The position numbers and the translations under genes were made by a program. DNA of 64,000 nucleotides from contig CP136890.1 in NCBI GenBank assembly GCA_034359265.1, forward strand, positions 64,667,501 through 64,731,500, in the 5' to 3' direction. Shown here in pieces: positions 1 to 10,855 of this stretch. How positions within the stretch are numbered: position 1 is the stretch's first letter; every line of letters begins with the position of its first letter. Source of the DNA: Canna indica. Its lineage: Eukaryota; Streptophyta; Magnoliopsida; Zingiberales; Cannaceae. The notes beneath the pieces were generated by a model, which searched no databases, was not told where the DNA came from, and saw only the letters and a program-made list of their open reading frames with translations.

Positions 1-321
1 AAACCAAACAATATTATCATCCATGGTGAGAAATCCTCACTGCCATACATGATGCCAACTATAATAAAAATCACCGCCTATAATAAAAGGCTTAGATAAA
101 TTTTCACCCGCTTTCACCCCTACTCTTTAATCTAGTGATGGATTCACTCTCCAAATTATTGGAAATAGCTTGTACAGCTGGACTCATGCAAGGGGTTCTT
201 TCTAACTTAATACCAGGGGGATTAGTCATGTAATCTTTGCAAATGATCTGGTGATTTTTTGTGAGGCAAATGTTAGGGCATTCAGGAACCTCGAACTTTT
301 ATTAAAATATTTTGAACTATC
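1..321 (+). mobile_element. LINE (L1-type) reverse transcriptase fragment, 5' piece
   Basis: Translated on the plus strand, this stretch reads like the middle of a plant L1-type LINE reverse transcriptase. A segment reading LSPLLFNLVMDSLSKLLE is followed, after a stop and a frame change, by FANDLVIFCEANVRAFRNLE, which corresponds to the catalytic FADD box with Ala-Asn in place of Ala-Asp. The reading continues into KYFEL and is cut by a solo LTR after base 321. It resumes at 2695 with SSLKLNVGKTKLI, as expected for the next RT block. The element starts before the window, and the altered catalytic motif and stops mark it as dead. Confidence 0.8.
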
Positions 322-2689
322 TGAAAGGAATAGTATCCTTGAGCCAATCACATGACGATGTGTTCAGGAACTATTCAAGGGTAATCAACTTTATGAGATA
401 ACTTTTCATCATATGCTGCATTTTTATTTATAAAGATTATGATGAACCCCAAGAATTCGGGCAAATGATTCTAAGGCTATGATGAGATCATGCTAGTGAG
501 ACTTGGAATCCAAATGCCTCTGTTCTAAATGTTCCTAGTAATAGGATCACTGATTAGGGGATTGGTAATTCTGGATAGACTAGTGCACTTGGTATATGCC
601 CTATACTATAGGGGGTAGCTGATCTCACAGTTACCTATGAGTCGTCATTAATGTACAAGTGCATGTGCTCATTAGTGAATGAGTTCACTGAACGAGCCTA
701 CACGAGGAACACAGAATGGAATTCTTACATTAGTGCCAATAGGATGTTCCTCGGGTGATAGTAGGTGCAAGCAGTCCTTGGACCTGAGGTTGCCACGGTT
801 ACCTTGTGAGTGATGACCCATTGCTTTGATTCTATCCCTACGTGGCCCTCAGCATCATGTGCCGAGTATTACTGGGCATGGGGAAGCATTCATGGAGGTA
901 GGTGAGCAACCAACATGGAATCAGTTACTCCTAGTAAGAGAAGATAATATACTATGTATCCCTGCAAGTGTCGACTCGGGAATCTCTGGCCAGAGTAGAA
1001 ATGAAAGTCAGGAAAATGTTTTTGACGTTTCATTATTGAGACGACATCTTGGCGGGTGAAATACATATGAATCGGTATTAGGGTTTGACACTTCCTCCGT
1101 ACCCTAGCCAATTCTGGGACATTATAACCGAGGGATTTAGTTGCACGTATGGTAACTAATCACCGAAGGACGTTCGATCCCTGTAGATTGAATCTCACAC
1201 TATCCGGGCAGTTATGACACGTTGCTAGACGTCAATCTTGACTTGTGAGTGGAGTCCCTCACGACCACACTAAAGGGGTTTAGTGGAGGCTCGTAAGATT
1301 CGAATAGAAGTTATTCTATCAGGATCTGATTCTCCATTATGCACAACTCATTGTTGGCTTAGTGTGGGGCCCAATGGGTCACACACAACAGGCTAACCTC
1401 GCAACGGGCTTTATGAGATAGAGTCCGAATGCGGCATTATATGTCTACTAGCATGGACATACTGCAACTCGATCACGGATCTCGTTTACGAACATAATAG
1501 GAAATGTGTTTCCTATAGGAATGAATACGCGAGGAAGTTGTACCTCGGTAACCATAATTTATAGGGCATCCCTAAATTATAGGGATTGACACATAATAAT
1601 ATTTTATGTGGTTGATTAAATTTAATTAACCATTTGACGGGGATTATATTTAATTATGAATTAAATACAATTTGATTTCGAATCAAATATACGGAAAAAT
1701 TAGTTTTTAACCTTGAGCCTAACCAATTAATTAGGAATTAATTTATTTTGATAAATCCTAATTAATAGTAATTTGATTTATGGAGATAAATCATAAAATT
1801 AATAGATATATAATTTACGAGGATAAATCATAATTCTATTAATTAATAGGAATTTAATTTATTTAGATAATTATTATTCTTATTTTGATAGGAATTTAAT
1901 TAGTTTAGATAAATCACATTTTATTTAGATAAACCTCTTTCCTATTGTTTAGGATATTGGTTTATTTAGATAATTAATTATTCATATTGATAGGCTCTTA
2001 ATTTATGGAGATAAATTAAAATTTATATTTAATTGAATTTTAATTTTGAATTAATTATGAAACAATTAAATATGAAATACTTTTTGGAGGCAAACTCCGA
2101 AATTTTGAATTTCGGGGAGAGTTTTTTAAGGGTGCGGGTCTACTCTTGTAGCCGCCCATGCCCCCTATAAATTGGTGGCTGAGCCTCCTTCAAGAGGGAT
2201 GAAGAACATGATTCTTGAGAGGGTTCTTGATTGAAAAAGTTCCAAAGAATCTCTCCTCCTCTTCCTTGGTGGTCCGCCATCTTCTTCCTCCTTCCTCGGG
2301 CTTTTGTGAAGTTGAATTCAAGATGTCTTCTACTTGGGTGTGCCGCCTACTTCATCTTCTCGGATGAGTCCAAGAAGGATAGCAAGGGCCGACCTTGCCT
2401 AGGTGGATTCTGGGATTGAGAAAGCTTCTCCGTTGAGCCACAACGAGCCCCGGTGTTCGCTGCCCCTATTGTTGCGAGGTGCATGGTGTGGACTATCGTT
2501 GGAGGACGTGCATGTGTGCATCTCAAGACGGGAAAAGGATCAGCTATATCAACCGCAGTTTGAGGTATACCTTCTCCCACATCTCCGATGTTGAATTTCT
2601 TAATATTGCTAAAGTAGATCGCTGTTTTTGAGATGATTTCAAATTTTTAAATTGTTATTTCCACTGCGTTTTCGATTCCTATCCCAACA
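322..2689 (+). mobile_element. Solo LTR (2368 bp) inserted in a LINE
   Basis: The element begins TGAAAGGAATAG and ends ATCCCAACA, so it has TG...CA termini. It is bounded by a perfect 5 bp target duplication CTATC at 317-321 and 2690-2694, and removing it restores the LINE reading frame. It holds no gag or pol, so it is a solo LTR left by LTR-LTR recombination. Bases 1600-2060 are an AT-rich tract. A TATA-like CCCTATAAATTGG near 2162-2174 suggests U3 ends there, with R-U5 running to 2689. Small ORFs inside it are chance readings. The superfamily is not determined. Confidence 0.82.
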
Positions 2690-2694
2690 CTATC

Positions 2695-4205
2695 TTCAAG
2701 CCTCAAATTAAATGTGGGAAAAACAAAATTGATCCACCTAGTAGATGACACTACTCTAGCGCATGAGATGGCTCTCATTATTGGGTGCCCGACTGCTACC
2801 TTCCCTATTGACTATTTAGGGCTCCCCCTGCGGACTGGTCATCTACTTAAGGAAGACTTGAACAAAATTATTGCAAAATTTGATGGGGTATTATCTTCAT
2901 GGCAAGGGTCACTTATCTCTAGAGCGGGCAGACACACTCTCATCTACAGTGTGCTCTCTAGTCAAGCGACATACTTTTTCTCGATGTTTGATGCCCCTAA
3001 ATGGGTCATTCATCTTATTGACAAGAGAAGAAGGAAATTTTTCTGGGTAGGAGATCGTGAAGCAAATATACAAGGTAAATGTTTGGTTACTTGGAATACC
3101 TTGATGGGGAATTTAGAGGAGGGCGGGCTTGGCCTATTGAATATGCAGTCACATAATCAAGCCAGACTAGGGGGATGGTTACAGAAACTACGTCAAAACA
3201 AAGAAAAATAATGGGTCGATATTCTTAAGCCCATCTTTACTGGCTTTGGTCATCTTTGTGCCCCGCGTAGCAAACTATCTCATGTTTGGAGAGGTATCAT
3301 TAGGGGCCTTGAGTTTTTCAACTCTTCTTTGAGCTTTCAAGTTGGAGAAGGTAGACCAACTCGTTTATGAACAGATCCGTGGTTTAATTGTTCAAAATTG
3401 GTAGACATATTTCATGATATTTTCTATTTTGTGAGCAATCCATCAACTGCAATTGCAAATGCTAAAAAGATTGATAATGATGGTATCGTAAGGGGGTGGA
3501 ATATTCAGTTTGAAAGTCAAATACCCTTGATTAGGCTAGCATAGTTGGTGGACATCTTGAATCCTATTTTATCAAGTTCGGGACCTGATATAATCAAATG
3601 GAAATGGAGCTTAAAGGGATGTTTCTCCACCAAATCGGCATATCAGATACTTTTCTATCGTGGTGTTAAAGACCCATTGTCCTCATATATTTGGTCCACT
3701 ATTTGTCCAGAATTAATCTCCATCTTTTATTGGTTCATGATGAAGCAACACTTACCGACGAAAGATAGACTCATCAAGTGGAGTGCACAAATTGATCCAA
3801 ATTGCATTCTATGCCATTTGGACGAGGAAAGCCATGATCACCTATTTGTGTCTTGCCCTTACACTCTACAAGGTTGGACACACTTATTGTTGACTTGTAA
3901 CTTCTCCTTCTTCCGTCTTGATTACAAATTGTGGCGTCACATACAAAGAAGGCTCTCACCAATAACAAGATTTAGAGTGCTCCTACTGCAGATATGGAAG
4001 AGGAAAATCCGATTTGAACGCAACAATCGTATCTTTAACAATAAGTCAAAAATTTTTGTGGAGTTAGCATTGGAGGCCTCTATTTTATTTTATAATTGCA
4101 TCTCTTAGCACCCCACAAGGGGGTTTGTATATTCTTTACTACTACTTCTTTCTTGTATTCATCAAATCTTATGATTCATACAAATTTCTTTAGTTCAAAA
4201 AAAAA
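2695..4205 (+). pseudogene. LINE 3' part: RT end, zf-RVT region and poly(A) tail
   Basis: This continues the LINE interrupted at 321. One frame from 2714 to 4108 reads through the RT C-terminus (GKTKLIHL, YLGLPL, WQGSLISRAGR, KFFWVG, GGLGLLN) into a zf-RVT domain (FSTKSAYQ, then CILCHLDEESHDHLFVSC). The frame is broken by three stops, at 3209-3211, 3368-3370 and 3542-3544, without losing register, so decay is by point mutation. It ends in a poly(A) run at 4197-4205, the usual LINE 3' end. The RNase H module found in some plant LINEs is not recognisable. Confidence 0.85.
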
Positions 4206-4877
4206 TATTTACTAGTTGCAACTTATATTTCTAAATACCATTTGCAGGTTGCAAATGGAATTGCAGCCTAAAAAGCCCGCAACACAAGATTGCGGGCTGC
4301 AAATGCAATAATTCAAGTATTAAAAAATAATTAATTTTGACGACTTAGAGTCGTCGAATAAAGACGGGATAAATATCAAAGTTGTAGATTTTCACACGCT
4401 GAATGTGATGGTAGTGTTAGATTTTAGATATGATGTCGTTTGATAGATTTTTTTAATAGATTTTTTTAATAGATTTTTTATATTATATAAAAATTAAAAA
4501 TTATTAATTTATTTTGATAAATAATTAAATAATGTAAACAGATATTTTACCCCAGCCCGACACGGGGTCGCCGCTTTGGGCTCGGGTTGGTCTCGGGCTA
4601 TAAGGTCGGGTCGGACCTACATCCCTTGGCCTAACACGATAATGAGTTCCCTAATCATGATTTTATCATGTCAAACTATCAGAATAGGTCTCGCAAATTG
4701 TGTCGCGCCTAAGTTTTTGGTCCGGTTCAAAAAAATTCGTGCACGGCCCGGCCCAACCCGACCCAGCCCAAAAAAATTCGTGCCCGGCCCTGCCCTAAAA
4801 TTCATGCATGGCTCAGCCCGACCAAAAAAAATTCGTGCACAGCTCGGTCCGGCCAGAAAAAAATTCGTGCCTAGCCT
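4206..4877. repeat. Mosaic of MITE-like and old LTR debris, no gene
   Basis: Bases 4210-4330 carry GTTGCAAATG/GCAGGC-type repeats that recur at 6655-6821. Bases 4335-4545 resemble an internal part of the solo LTR at 12522-14622 (compare 13195-13375; both contain a CAAAGTTGTAG block). Bases 4546-4877 are a degenerate GC-rich array in which CCCGGCCC-type blocks alternate with AAAAAAATTCGTGC. The same array resumes after the solo LTR at 6212. ORFs here are low-complexity readings. Confidence 0.55.
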
Positions 4878-6211
4878 TGTTGGCCTAAGGTTTTCTACTT
4901 TGGTCTTAATTTCGGTTTTGATGATAACAAACATGGAACTAATATTTCATTGAGAAATATTTCCAGGTTCCATATTAATTAGCACTTGATGTCCTCAATT
5001 AGAAATATCGAATAAATTAGAAAATCGGAAGGACATTAATCAACGCATTCGGGTTCATCGTGAAAATCTCTAGAAGTTCGACGTGTGCACCAAAGATGTC
5101 TTGGACGAGTCTAAAGAACACATTGAAAGCTCTCCAAGTTGACGCACACTGAAGGCCGAAACTCGAAAATGAAACGCACAAGAAAAATACACAAGAAAAT
5201 TGCTCTGTCCAGATTCGATCGACCGACCGATTGACCAGCAGAAGCGAAAATCGAGCAAAAGGCAATTTGATCGACAGACCGATCGACCGAATATGGCAAA
5301 AAATTGGCAGTAGCCAATTTGGTCGACTAGTCGGTCGACCGAAGTGTGCCAGAAAGTGGCAGTATGCTCGCGGTCGCTCGACAGTTGCTCGATCGGTCAA
5401 TCGATAATCGATCGGCTAGCGATCGGGCATCGCCAACGGGCAAAAAAATGCCCGTTGACGAGACCTTATGTTTGGGGGGTTATAAATACCCACTCCAAAC
5501 TCACTTCCAAGCTTTACATGATGCTCATAAACCTTAAAGAATGATCTTTAGCATCCTCTAAGCTTCTCATTGATCAAATCCTTCAAACCTAGCTCTTGAT
5601 CCCTCATCTTCAAGTGTTCTTCATTGGATGGTTCATCAAGGGTGCTAGGCTCAAGAAGAAGTGGTGCTTTCATTGTGATAAGTTCCATTCACCTCCTTCT
5701 TATAATAGATTTGTTTTTGATTTATTTTTACTTAATTTACTTGAGTTTGTAAGAAGACCTAGTGTGTAAGTGGTTACCTTGATGTAGAAGGTGTAAAGCC
5801 ACTTGTGTAAACTAAGTTAGGAGTAGGTATTAGGAATTGAGGTGGGAAAGCTCACTCGGTAGGAATGCGGGATACTTCTAGGTGTGAAAGTGCCTTCGAG
5901 GTGAGTGTAGGGTATTTCCGGTGTAAAGTCCTCAATTGTAAGCTACTCATAATTTAGTGGATTTGGGTGTGAAATCATAACCACGATGCTTAGGTAGTGG
6001 AGTAGACATTGGGGCCGAACCACTATAAATAATTGTGTTAGTATTATTTTCTTTGTGTATCACATTGTTTATATTCATTAGCCACTTCCGCATTTAGTCG
6101 TACAATTGTGAATTGCCTAAGTAATTTAAGAAAAATATTAAAATCAGATTTAGGCTAATTGATTAGATAACACATTATTCACCCCCCTCTAGTGTGGCTA
6201 TTTGACCAACA
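4878..6211 (+). mobile_element. Solo LTR of the Sirevirus-like copia family (1334 bp)
   Basis: It begins TGTTGGCCTAAGG and ends TTTGACCAACA. The flanks AGCCT (4873-4877) and GGCCT (6212-6216) form a 5 bp target duplication with one mismatch. It shares the layout of the intact copia LTRs at 55586 and 62445: an early TTTTGATGATAACAAACATGG block, U3 with CGGTCGACC/CGATCGACC palindromes at 5210-5420, a promoter box GGGGGTTATAAATACCC near 5475-5491, and a 3' end of the CTAGTGT...CCAACA type. No internal coding region is present. Confidence 0.85.
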
Positions 6212-6821
6212 GGCCTGGCTCGAAAAAATTCGTACCCAACTTGGTCTGGCCTTACCCGAAAAAATTATGCCCGGCCCGGCCCGAAAATACCAACCCGGCC
6301 CGGCCTAAAAATACCAGTTTGGCCTGACACAATAAATAATGGGTCGGCACGGCCCAGCCCATTTAGCCCGATACCACTAAAAATATTTAAAATCAGATTT
6401 AAACTCGATAATTAACAAATTTTAAACCCGCTAATACCGATCCAAAGTGTTTATCGGGCTATCAGAGCGGCCTGGTCCGACCCCGGTAATACTTGGTCTG
6501 ACCCGGCACAATATGGGATCGGCCTTATCAGGCCGACCCAATAAAAGTCAGCCCGAACCCAATTTTTTCGTGCTAGGTCGGGTCGGGCTATCGGGCAGGG
6601 CCGAAAACTACCACCCCTATATCAGACTATGCCAAAATTACTAGACCTAGATACGAAGATACAAGTTGCAAGTGTAATTGCAACTTTCATTTGCGGCCAA
6701 TCAAACACTTGCAAATAGAAGTTGCAACTCTACTTGCGGGCAACCAAACAGTAGGTTGCAAATTCTAATCGCAGGCATTTGCTTTTGCATTCAAATACTT
6801 TTTTCAGCATTTGCATTTGCG
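6212..6821. repeat. Continuation of GC-rich hAT-like debris and TTGCAAATG repeat element
   Basis: Bases 6212-6620 continue the CCCGGCCCG/AAAATACC array interrupted at 4878. They finish at ACTACCACCCCTA, the complement of the TAGGGGTGGTAGT end typical of hAT-like MITEs. Bases 6655-6821 are a short non-coding element rich in TTGCAAATG/GCAGGCA motifs. It is interrupted at 6821 by the next solo LTR and resumes at 8328 with TTGCGGACAACTAAATGCCCC. No gene is present. Confidence 0.5.
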
Positions 6822-8327
6822 TGTTGGCTTTAGGTTTTCAACCTTGGTCTTAATCTCTTAATCTCGGTTTTGATGAGAACAAACATGGAACTAATAATTC
6901 ATCGAGAAATCTTTCAGGTTCCATATCGATTAGCGTTCGATGTCCTCGATCGGAAAAATCAGAAGAAATCAGAAAATCAAAAGGACATTGATCATCACGC
7001 TCGGGTTCATCGTGAAAGTTCTCGAAGATCAACATGAGCACCAAAGTCGTCTTGGACGAGCTCAAAGGTCACATGAAAGCTCTCCAAGTTGATGGTCGTT
7101 GAAAGCCGGAACCCGAAAACGAAGCGCGGAAGAAAAAGGCTGAAGAAATCAAACTCAGCCTAAGTTTGATCAACCAAATAGGGTAAGAAAAATGGCACTA
7201 GCCATTTCGGTCGACTGGTCAGTCGACCGAATAGTGCCAAAAAGAGGCAGTAGCTACTTCGATCGATCGGACGGTCGACCGATCGAAGCCCAAAATGGGC
7301 AGTAGCTCTGTCGGTCGACCAACCGATCGATCGACCTACGGATAGCCGAAGACGCAGCTCGCGTCGGTCGACCGACTGGTCGACCGAATGCAGGATCGAG
7401 GGATTCGCGTCTGGGCGATCGACCCGTCAGTCGACCGCACACAGAGAGAAAGCAGCGGTCGATCGGTCGATCGACTGAACAATCGACCGGAGTCTGCAAC
7501 AGATAGAAAATTATTTGTTGAGCTCTCGTTTCTTCAGGAGGGTATAAATACACCCTCATATAACTCATTTAATCTTCTTCCCTGTCAATTACATATATTA
7601 TTGAGCATTCTAAAGGGAAATTTGAGCCTTCCAAAGATTGATCAATGATGCTCTGTTCTTCCACGAACATTCTCGCAAGCGCCCAGTCTTCTTCCTCAAC
7701 TCAGGATTTAATTCGAGCTCATCCCCTTGAAGAGTTGAAGGCGTGAAAAGAGCATTGAGTTTTGGTTACATTCCTTAGCTCTTTTTATTATAATCTTTAT
7801 TGTTTATTTGAACGTATTTTCTTTGATTTGGGTTTGTGTGAAGACCTAGGTTGTTAGGTCTTGCTGCGTGAGTGGTATCCTTGGTGTAGAAGGAGTAAAA
7901 CCACTTGTGTAAACGTAGTGTTACTAGGATTAGTCGAGTTGTCCCTTAGGGTTGAGGTGGAAGAGTGCTCTCGGTAAGAAGGCGGAGACTTCAGGGTGTG
8001 GAAGTGCCTTAGGTCGAGAGTGAGACTCTTCGAGTCAAAGTCCTCTGTATAAGGGAAACGAAAATTAATCTAGTAAAACTAGTTTGAAAATTCTAAGCGG
8101 GGTGCTTAGGTAGTGGAGTAGACATTGGGGGCGAACTACTATAAATCTTGTGTTTGCATTGATTTATTATTTGTATTTATTGCTTTACTATTTATCACTT
8201 CCGCATCAAATTACTCAATCGTAAAATTGCCTAAACTAATCTAGAAATGATTAAAATCGAAATTTAGGCTAATCAATTTAGTTAACACACTATTCACCCT
8301 CCCTCTATGTTGCCATTTCAACCTACA
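6822..8327 (+). mobile_element. Solo LTR of the Sirevirus-like copia family (1506 bp)
   Basis: It starts TGTTGGCTTTAGG and ends ACCTACA, flanked by a perfect 5 bp duplication TTGCG (6817-6821 and 8328-8332). Clusters of GGTCGACC and CGATCGACC palindromes lie at 7210-7490 and a promoter box GGGTATAAATACA near 7544. The R-U5 half has the gene-free text seen in the other LTRs, including GTGGTA..TTGGTGTAGAAGGAGTAAA and TAGTGGAGTAGACATTGG. There is no internal region. It is another solo LTR of the same family, nested in a TTGCAAATG-type repeat. Confidence 0.88.
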
Positions 8328-8400
8328 TTGCGGACAACTAAATGCCCCCTAATTGCTCGACGTGCTAGCTAAGCTAAATTAGTGATGCTTAGCTACATCG

Positions 8401-8683
8401 TAGAGGTGGCAATGGGTCGTGCCTGGGCTGTGCCAGGCACAACCCGACAATTCAAGGGGTAAGCCCAGCCTGGGCCTGAGCCCGCCCCTTCGGGCTCGGG
8501 CAGGGCCGAAACTTTTAAAAATTTAAAAATAATAATATTTTTAAAAAAAATTAATCAGGTCTGGCCCAGGTCTGACGCGCGTCAGACCTAGCTTTGACCG
8601 GGCCAGCATAGTGCGCGTACCGTGCTGCACGGCACGCCCGTGGGCCGCACAGACAGATCGTGCCCGGCCCATTGTCACCTCTA
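8401..8683. mobile_element. hAT-like MITE (283 bp)
   Basis: The ends are inverted repeats. The left end is TAGAGGTGGCAATGGGTCG, and the right end read on the minus strand is TAGAGGTGACAATGGGCCGG. The interior is GC-rich with no ORF. TIRs of the form TAGRGGTGRCAATGGG are usual for hAT-like MITEs. The eight flanking bases (CTACATCG and CTAGTACT) no longer match convincingly, so the class assignment rests on the TIR. Confidence 0.6.
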
Positions 8684-9115
8684 CTAGTACTTCGTTTATG
8701 CGAGCTCTACTAATTTTTGTTCTAAACTAGGAGAAACGTCCTGGATTGGACTTGGATAATTCTCCTTATGATATTATTATTTTTTTATTAAAAAGAGAGA
8801 ACCTTTTTATTGTGCTGTGAGCAGATGAAGGAGAAGGATCAAGTATTTTTTTGTGTTGCTTGGCGTCCTGGACCTTTATACCTTTTTTTTCCTAATCTCG
8901 TATTGGAGGAAACATATATATTCTCTTGGTAGATTTGCCTGTATTCATTGACATTTTGTGGTACAATGTTTAATTGTTATAAAGTGATTTCTATTCACAA
9001 ACCTGTTAATTTATCGGTACAAAGAGTGAACAATATTACATCAAATTATACTCTTGAGCATCTACTGCTCCTAAACCTTCTAGCAATGTCATGTTGATTA
9101 AGAGATTTAATCAAC
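8684..9115. other. Intergenic, nothing recognised
   Basis: This is moderately AT-rich sequence between a MITE and a truncated LTR. I found no credible ORF, RNA gene or repeat. Confidence 0.4.
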
Positions 9116-10345
9116 TGTAGCAACCCAAGATGATTCTTTTTAATTATTTTCTTATATGTTATTGAAGTTATTTTGTCTTATCATTGTGTTGTTATTTCTT
9201 CGTATTTTAATCTTGTTGAATGAGAAACATTGGATGTCTCACCCCTGAAGGGAGATAGCTTATAGGGCCTATTCGGCCATACCCTATGGATTAGAGAAGA
9301 AGGAAGAGTCGGTCATAAGGCTCAACTCCAAGCCTAGAAAAATATAATACATGATAATTTATGATCATGAATATTGGTGTCTAATTTCAATTTTTTTTCT
9401 TAAATTATTGATTTTGAATGTTAAATTATGTTAATATCGTTATGTGTATCAAGTACGATGAACTTGAGATTATTTGTTAAGATATGTTGACATGTAATCA
9501 TCAGAAGATTAGATTGGAATGAATCGCTGGCAATTGTTGTCTGTATATCAGATTCGTGTGTTGAAATATACCACATTATAGGTATGAAAAGTGTAGCATA
9601 ATGACCATATTAACATGCGAAGTTCTTGAGATATGAGCTGAAATTTTGTATGGAATGAGTTGTATGGATAAAGTGAAATTTTATACTCTTGGCTTATATT
9701 AGGTGCTGAAATTTTATAGCTGATGCACCATGAGTTGCTGAAATTTTTCTGTTCACTGGATAATTGATCTGGGAATTTTTATGTGAGCACGTATGGTTGA
9801 TTGCTTTGGTTTATGATGGTTGGGTGCATGGCCAAGGGTATCAGGCCGAGTACAGGCCGGGCTTTGTATGGCTAAATGCATGCAGTGCGAGTTGACAAAA
9901 TTGCCAAACCACCCGAGTACTCCCATGTATGCATATTCATATTTACATTTTTCATCCCTTGATTATGCCGTTAGCGTGTGAAGCTAATGCCTGACCCAGC
10001 GAGTTGATAAGGAATCAAGATACTCGTCAGTGGGCCAAGTTGACGACTTACCCGAGTGACGTTGGTTGGAGGGCATTTCCCAACTAGAGAGAAGGCATTG
10101 AGGCTAGAGAGCCTTCCTAGCTCGGGGAGCCCGAGACAGGAAGCTCGTTAGGCAGGCCAACCTAATAACCGACCCAAGAGTTCGAATCTTTGAGCTCTTG
10201 GTATTTTTGGCCGAGGCCCGGTGAGTGCGCATGCGAGCACTGGATTTCATAAATGATTGACACATGTTTTTAATGGCATTGTTGATGCCGAGTTATTAAT
10301 GGAATTTAGGTGAAAATGATACGTTGCTTATTTATATTATATATA
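9116..10345 (+). mobile_element. 3'-truncated gypsy-type LTR
   Basis: The start TGTAGCAACCC is LTR-like. Bases 9960-10195 (GTTGGAGGGCATTTCCCAAC, then GGCATTGAGGCTAGAG, CCTAGCTCGGGG and GGAAGCTCGTTAGGC) are clearly homologous to the reverse complement of 48200-48400, inside the solo LTR at 47564-49774. The homology is lost at a TATATATATATATA run near 10335-10350 and no ...ACA end follows, so the 3' part is missing. The gypsy assignment is an inference from TGT..ACCC starts. Confidence 0.55.
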
Positions 10346-10732
10346 TATATATTACCCTAAAAATTTAGAAAATAATACCACGATTCACTGAAACCATCCA
10401 CTATTATCATACTGATGAAGCCACTTCACATATATGATTGTTTTTAGTTTCTTTTCGCTCCTTCCACTTCACATATATAGTCTAAATTGGATTCCAACAA
10501 GCACATTTTTCATAATTTTCTAGCATAAACTTTGACTATTAATTCATCAAAGTGGCTCCAACAATTTGAGTATCAAAATTAATCTACAAAGAAAGAAAAT
10601 TTCGACCATACATCAACAATTGGTGCCATCATTCAACAAAATTAGGGCTATAAACCATAACATACAAAGGGCAGAGTAGAACAATGTCTCAAATCTAGTC
10701 TCCTTAGGAGAAAGGGGGTAAGCAAACCTTTA
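10346..10732. other. 3' flank of the PAE gene
   Basis: This AT-rich sequence lies directly downstream of the PAE stop codon on the minus strand and should contain its 3' UTR. I see no clear AATAAA signal and no other feature. Confidence 0.4.
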
Positions 10733-10855
10733 CTACATCCTGTAAGGTTGAGCTAATTTCAGATTAAAACACGTAGGGTTGCAGGGATAAGGGCAGTCAA
10801 TATCTTTGGTTATTTTTCTCCCAAAAAACCAGTCTCCGACAGCCTCTGCAATTGT
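10733..10855 (-). CDS. PAE: PAE exon 12 (C-terminus)
   Basis: After a 3.9 kb intron, this exon follows a CGAGCAG acceptor. It encodes [14 protein letters not shown], the Cys-rich tail [12 protein letters not shown] and about a dozen further residues before TAG at 10735-10733. The motif order matches the family C-terminus exactly, which shows the gene continues across the solo LTR in intron 11. Confidence 0.92.
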   Translation of the reverse strand, partial: TIAEAVGDWFFGRKITKDIDCPYPCNPTCFNLKLAQPYRM

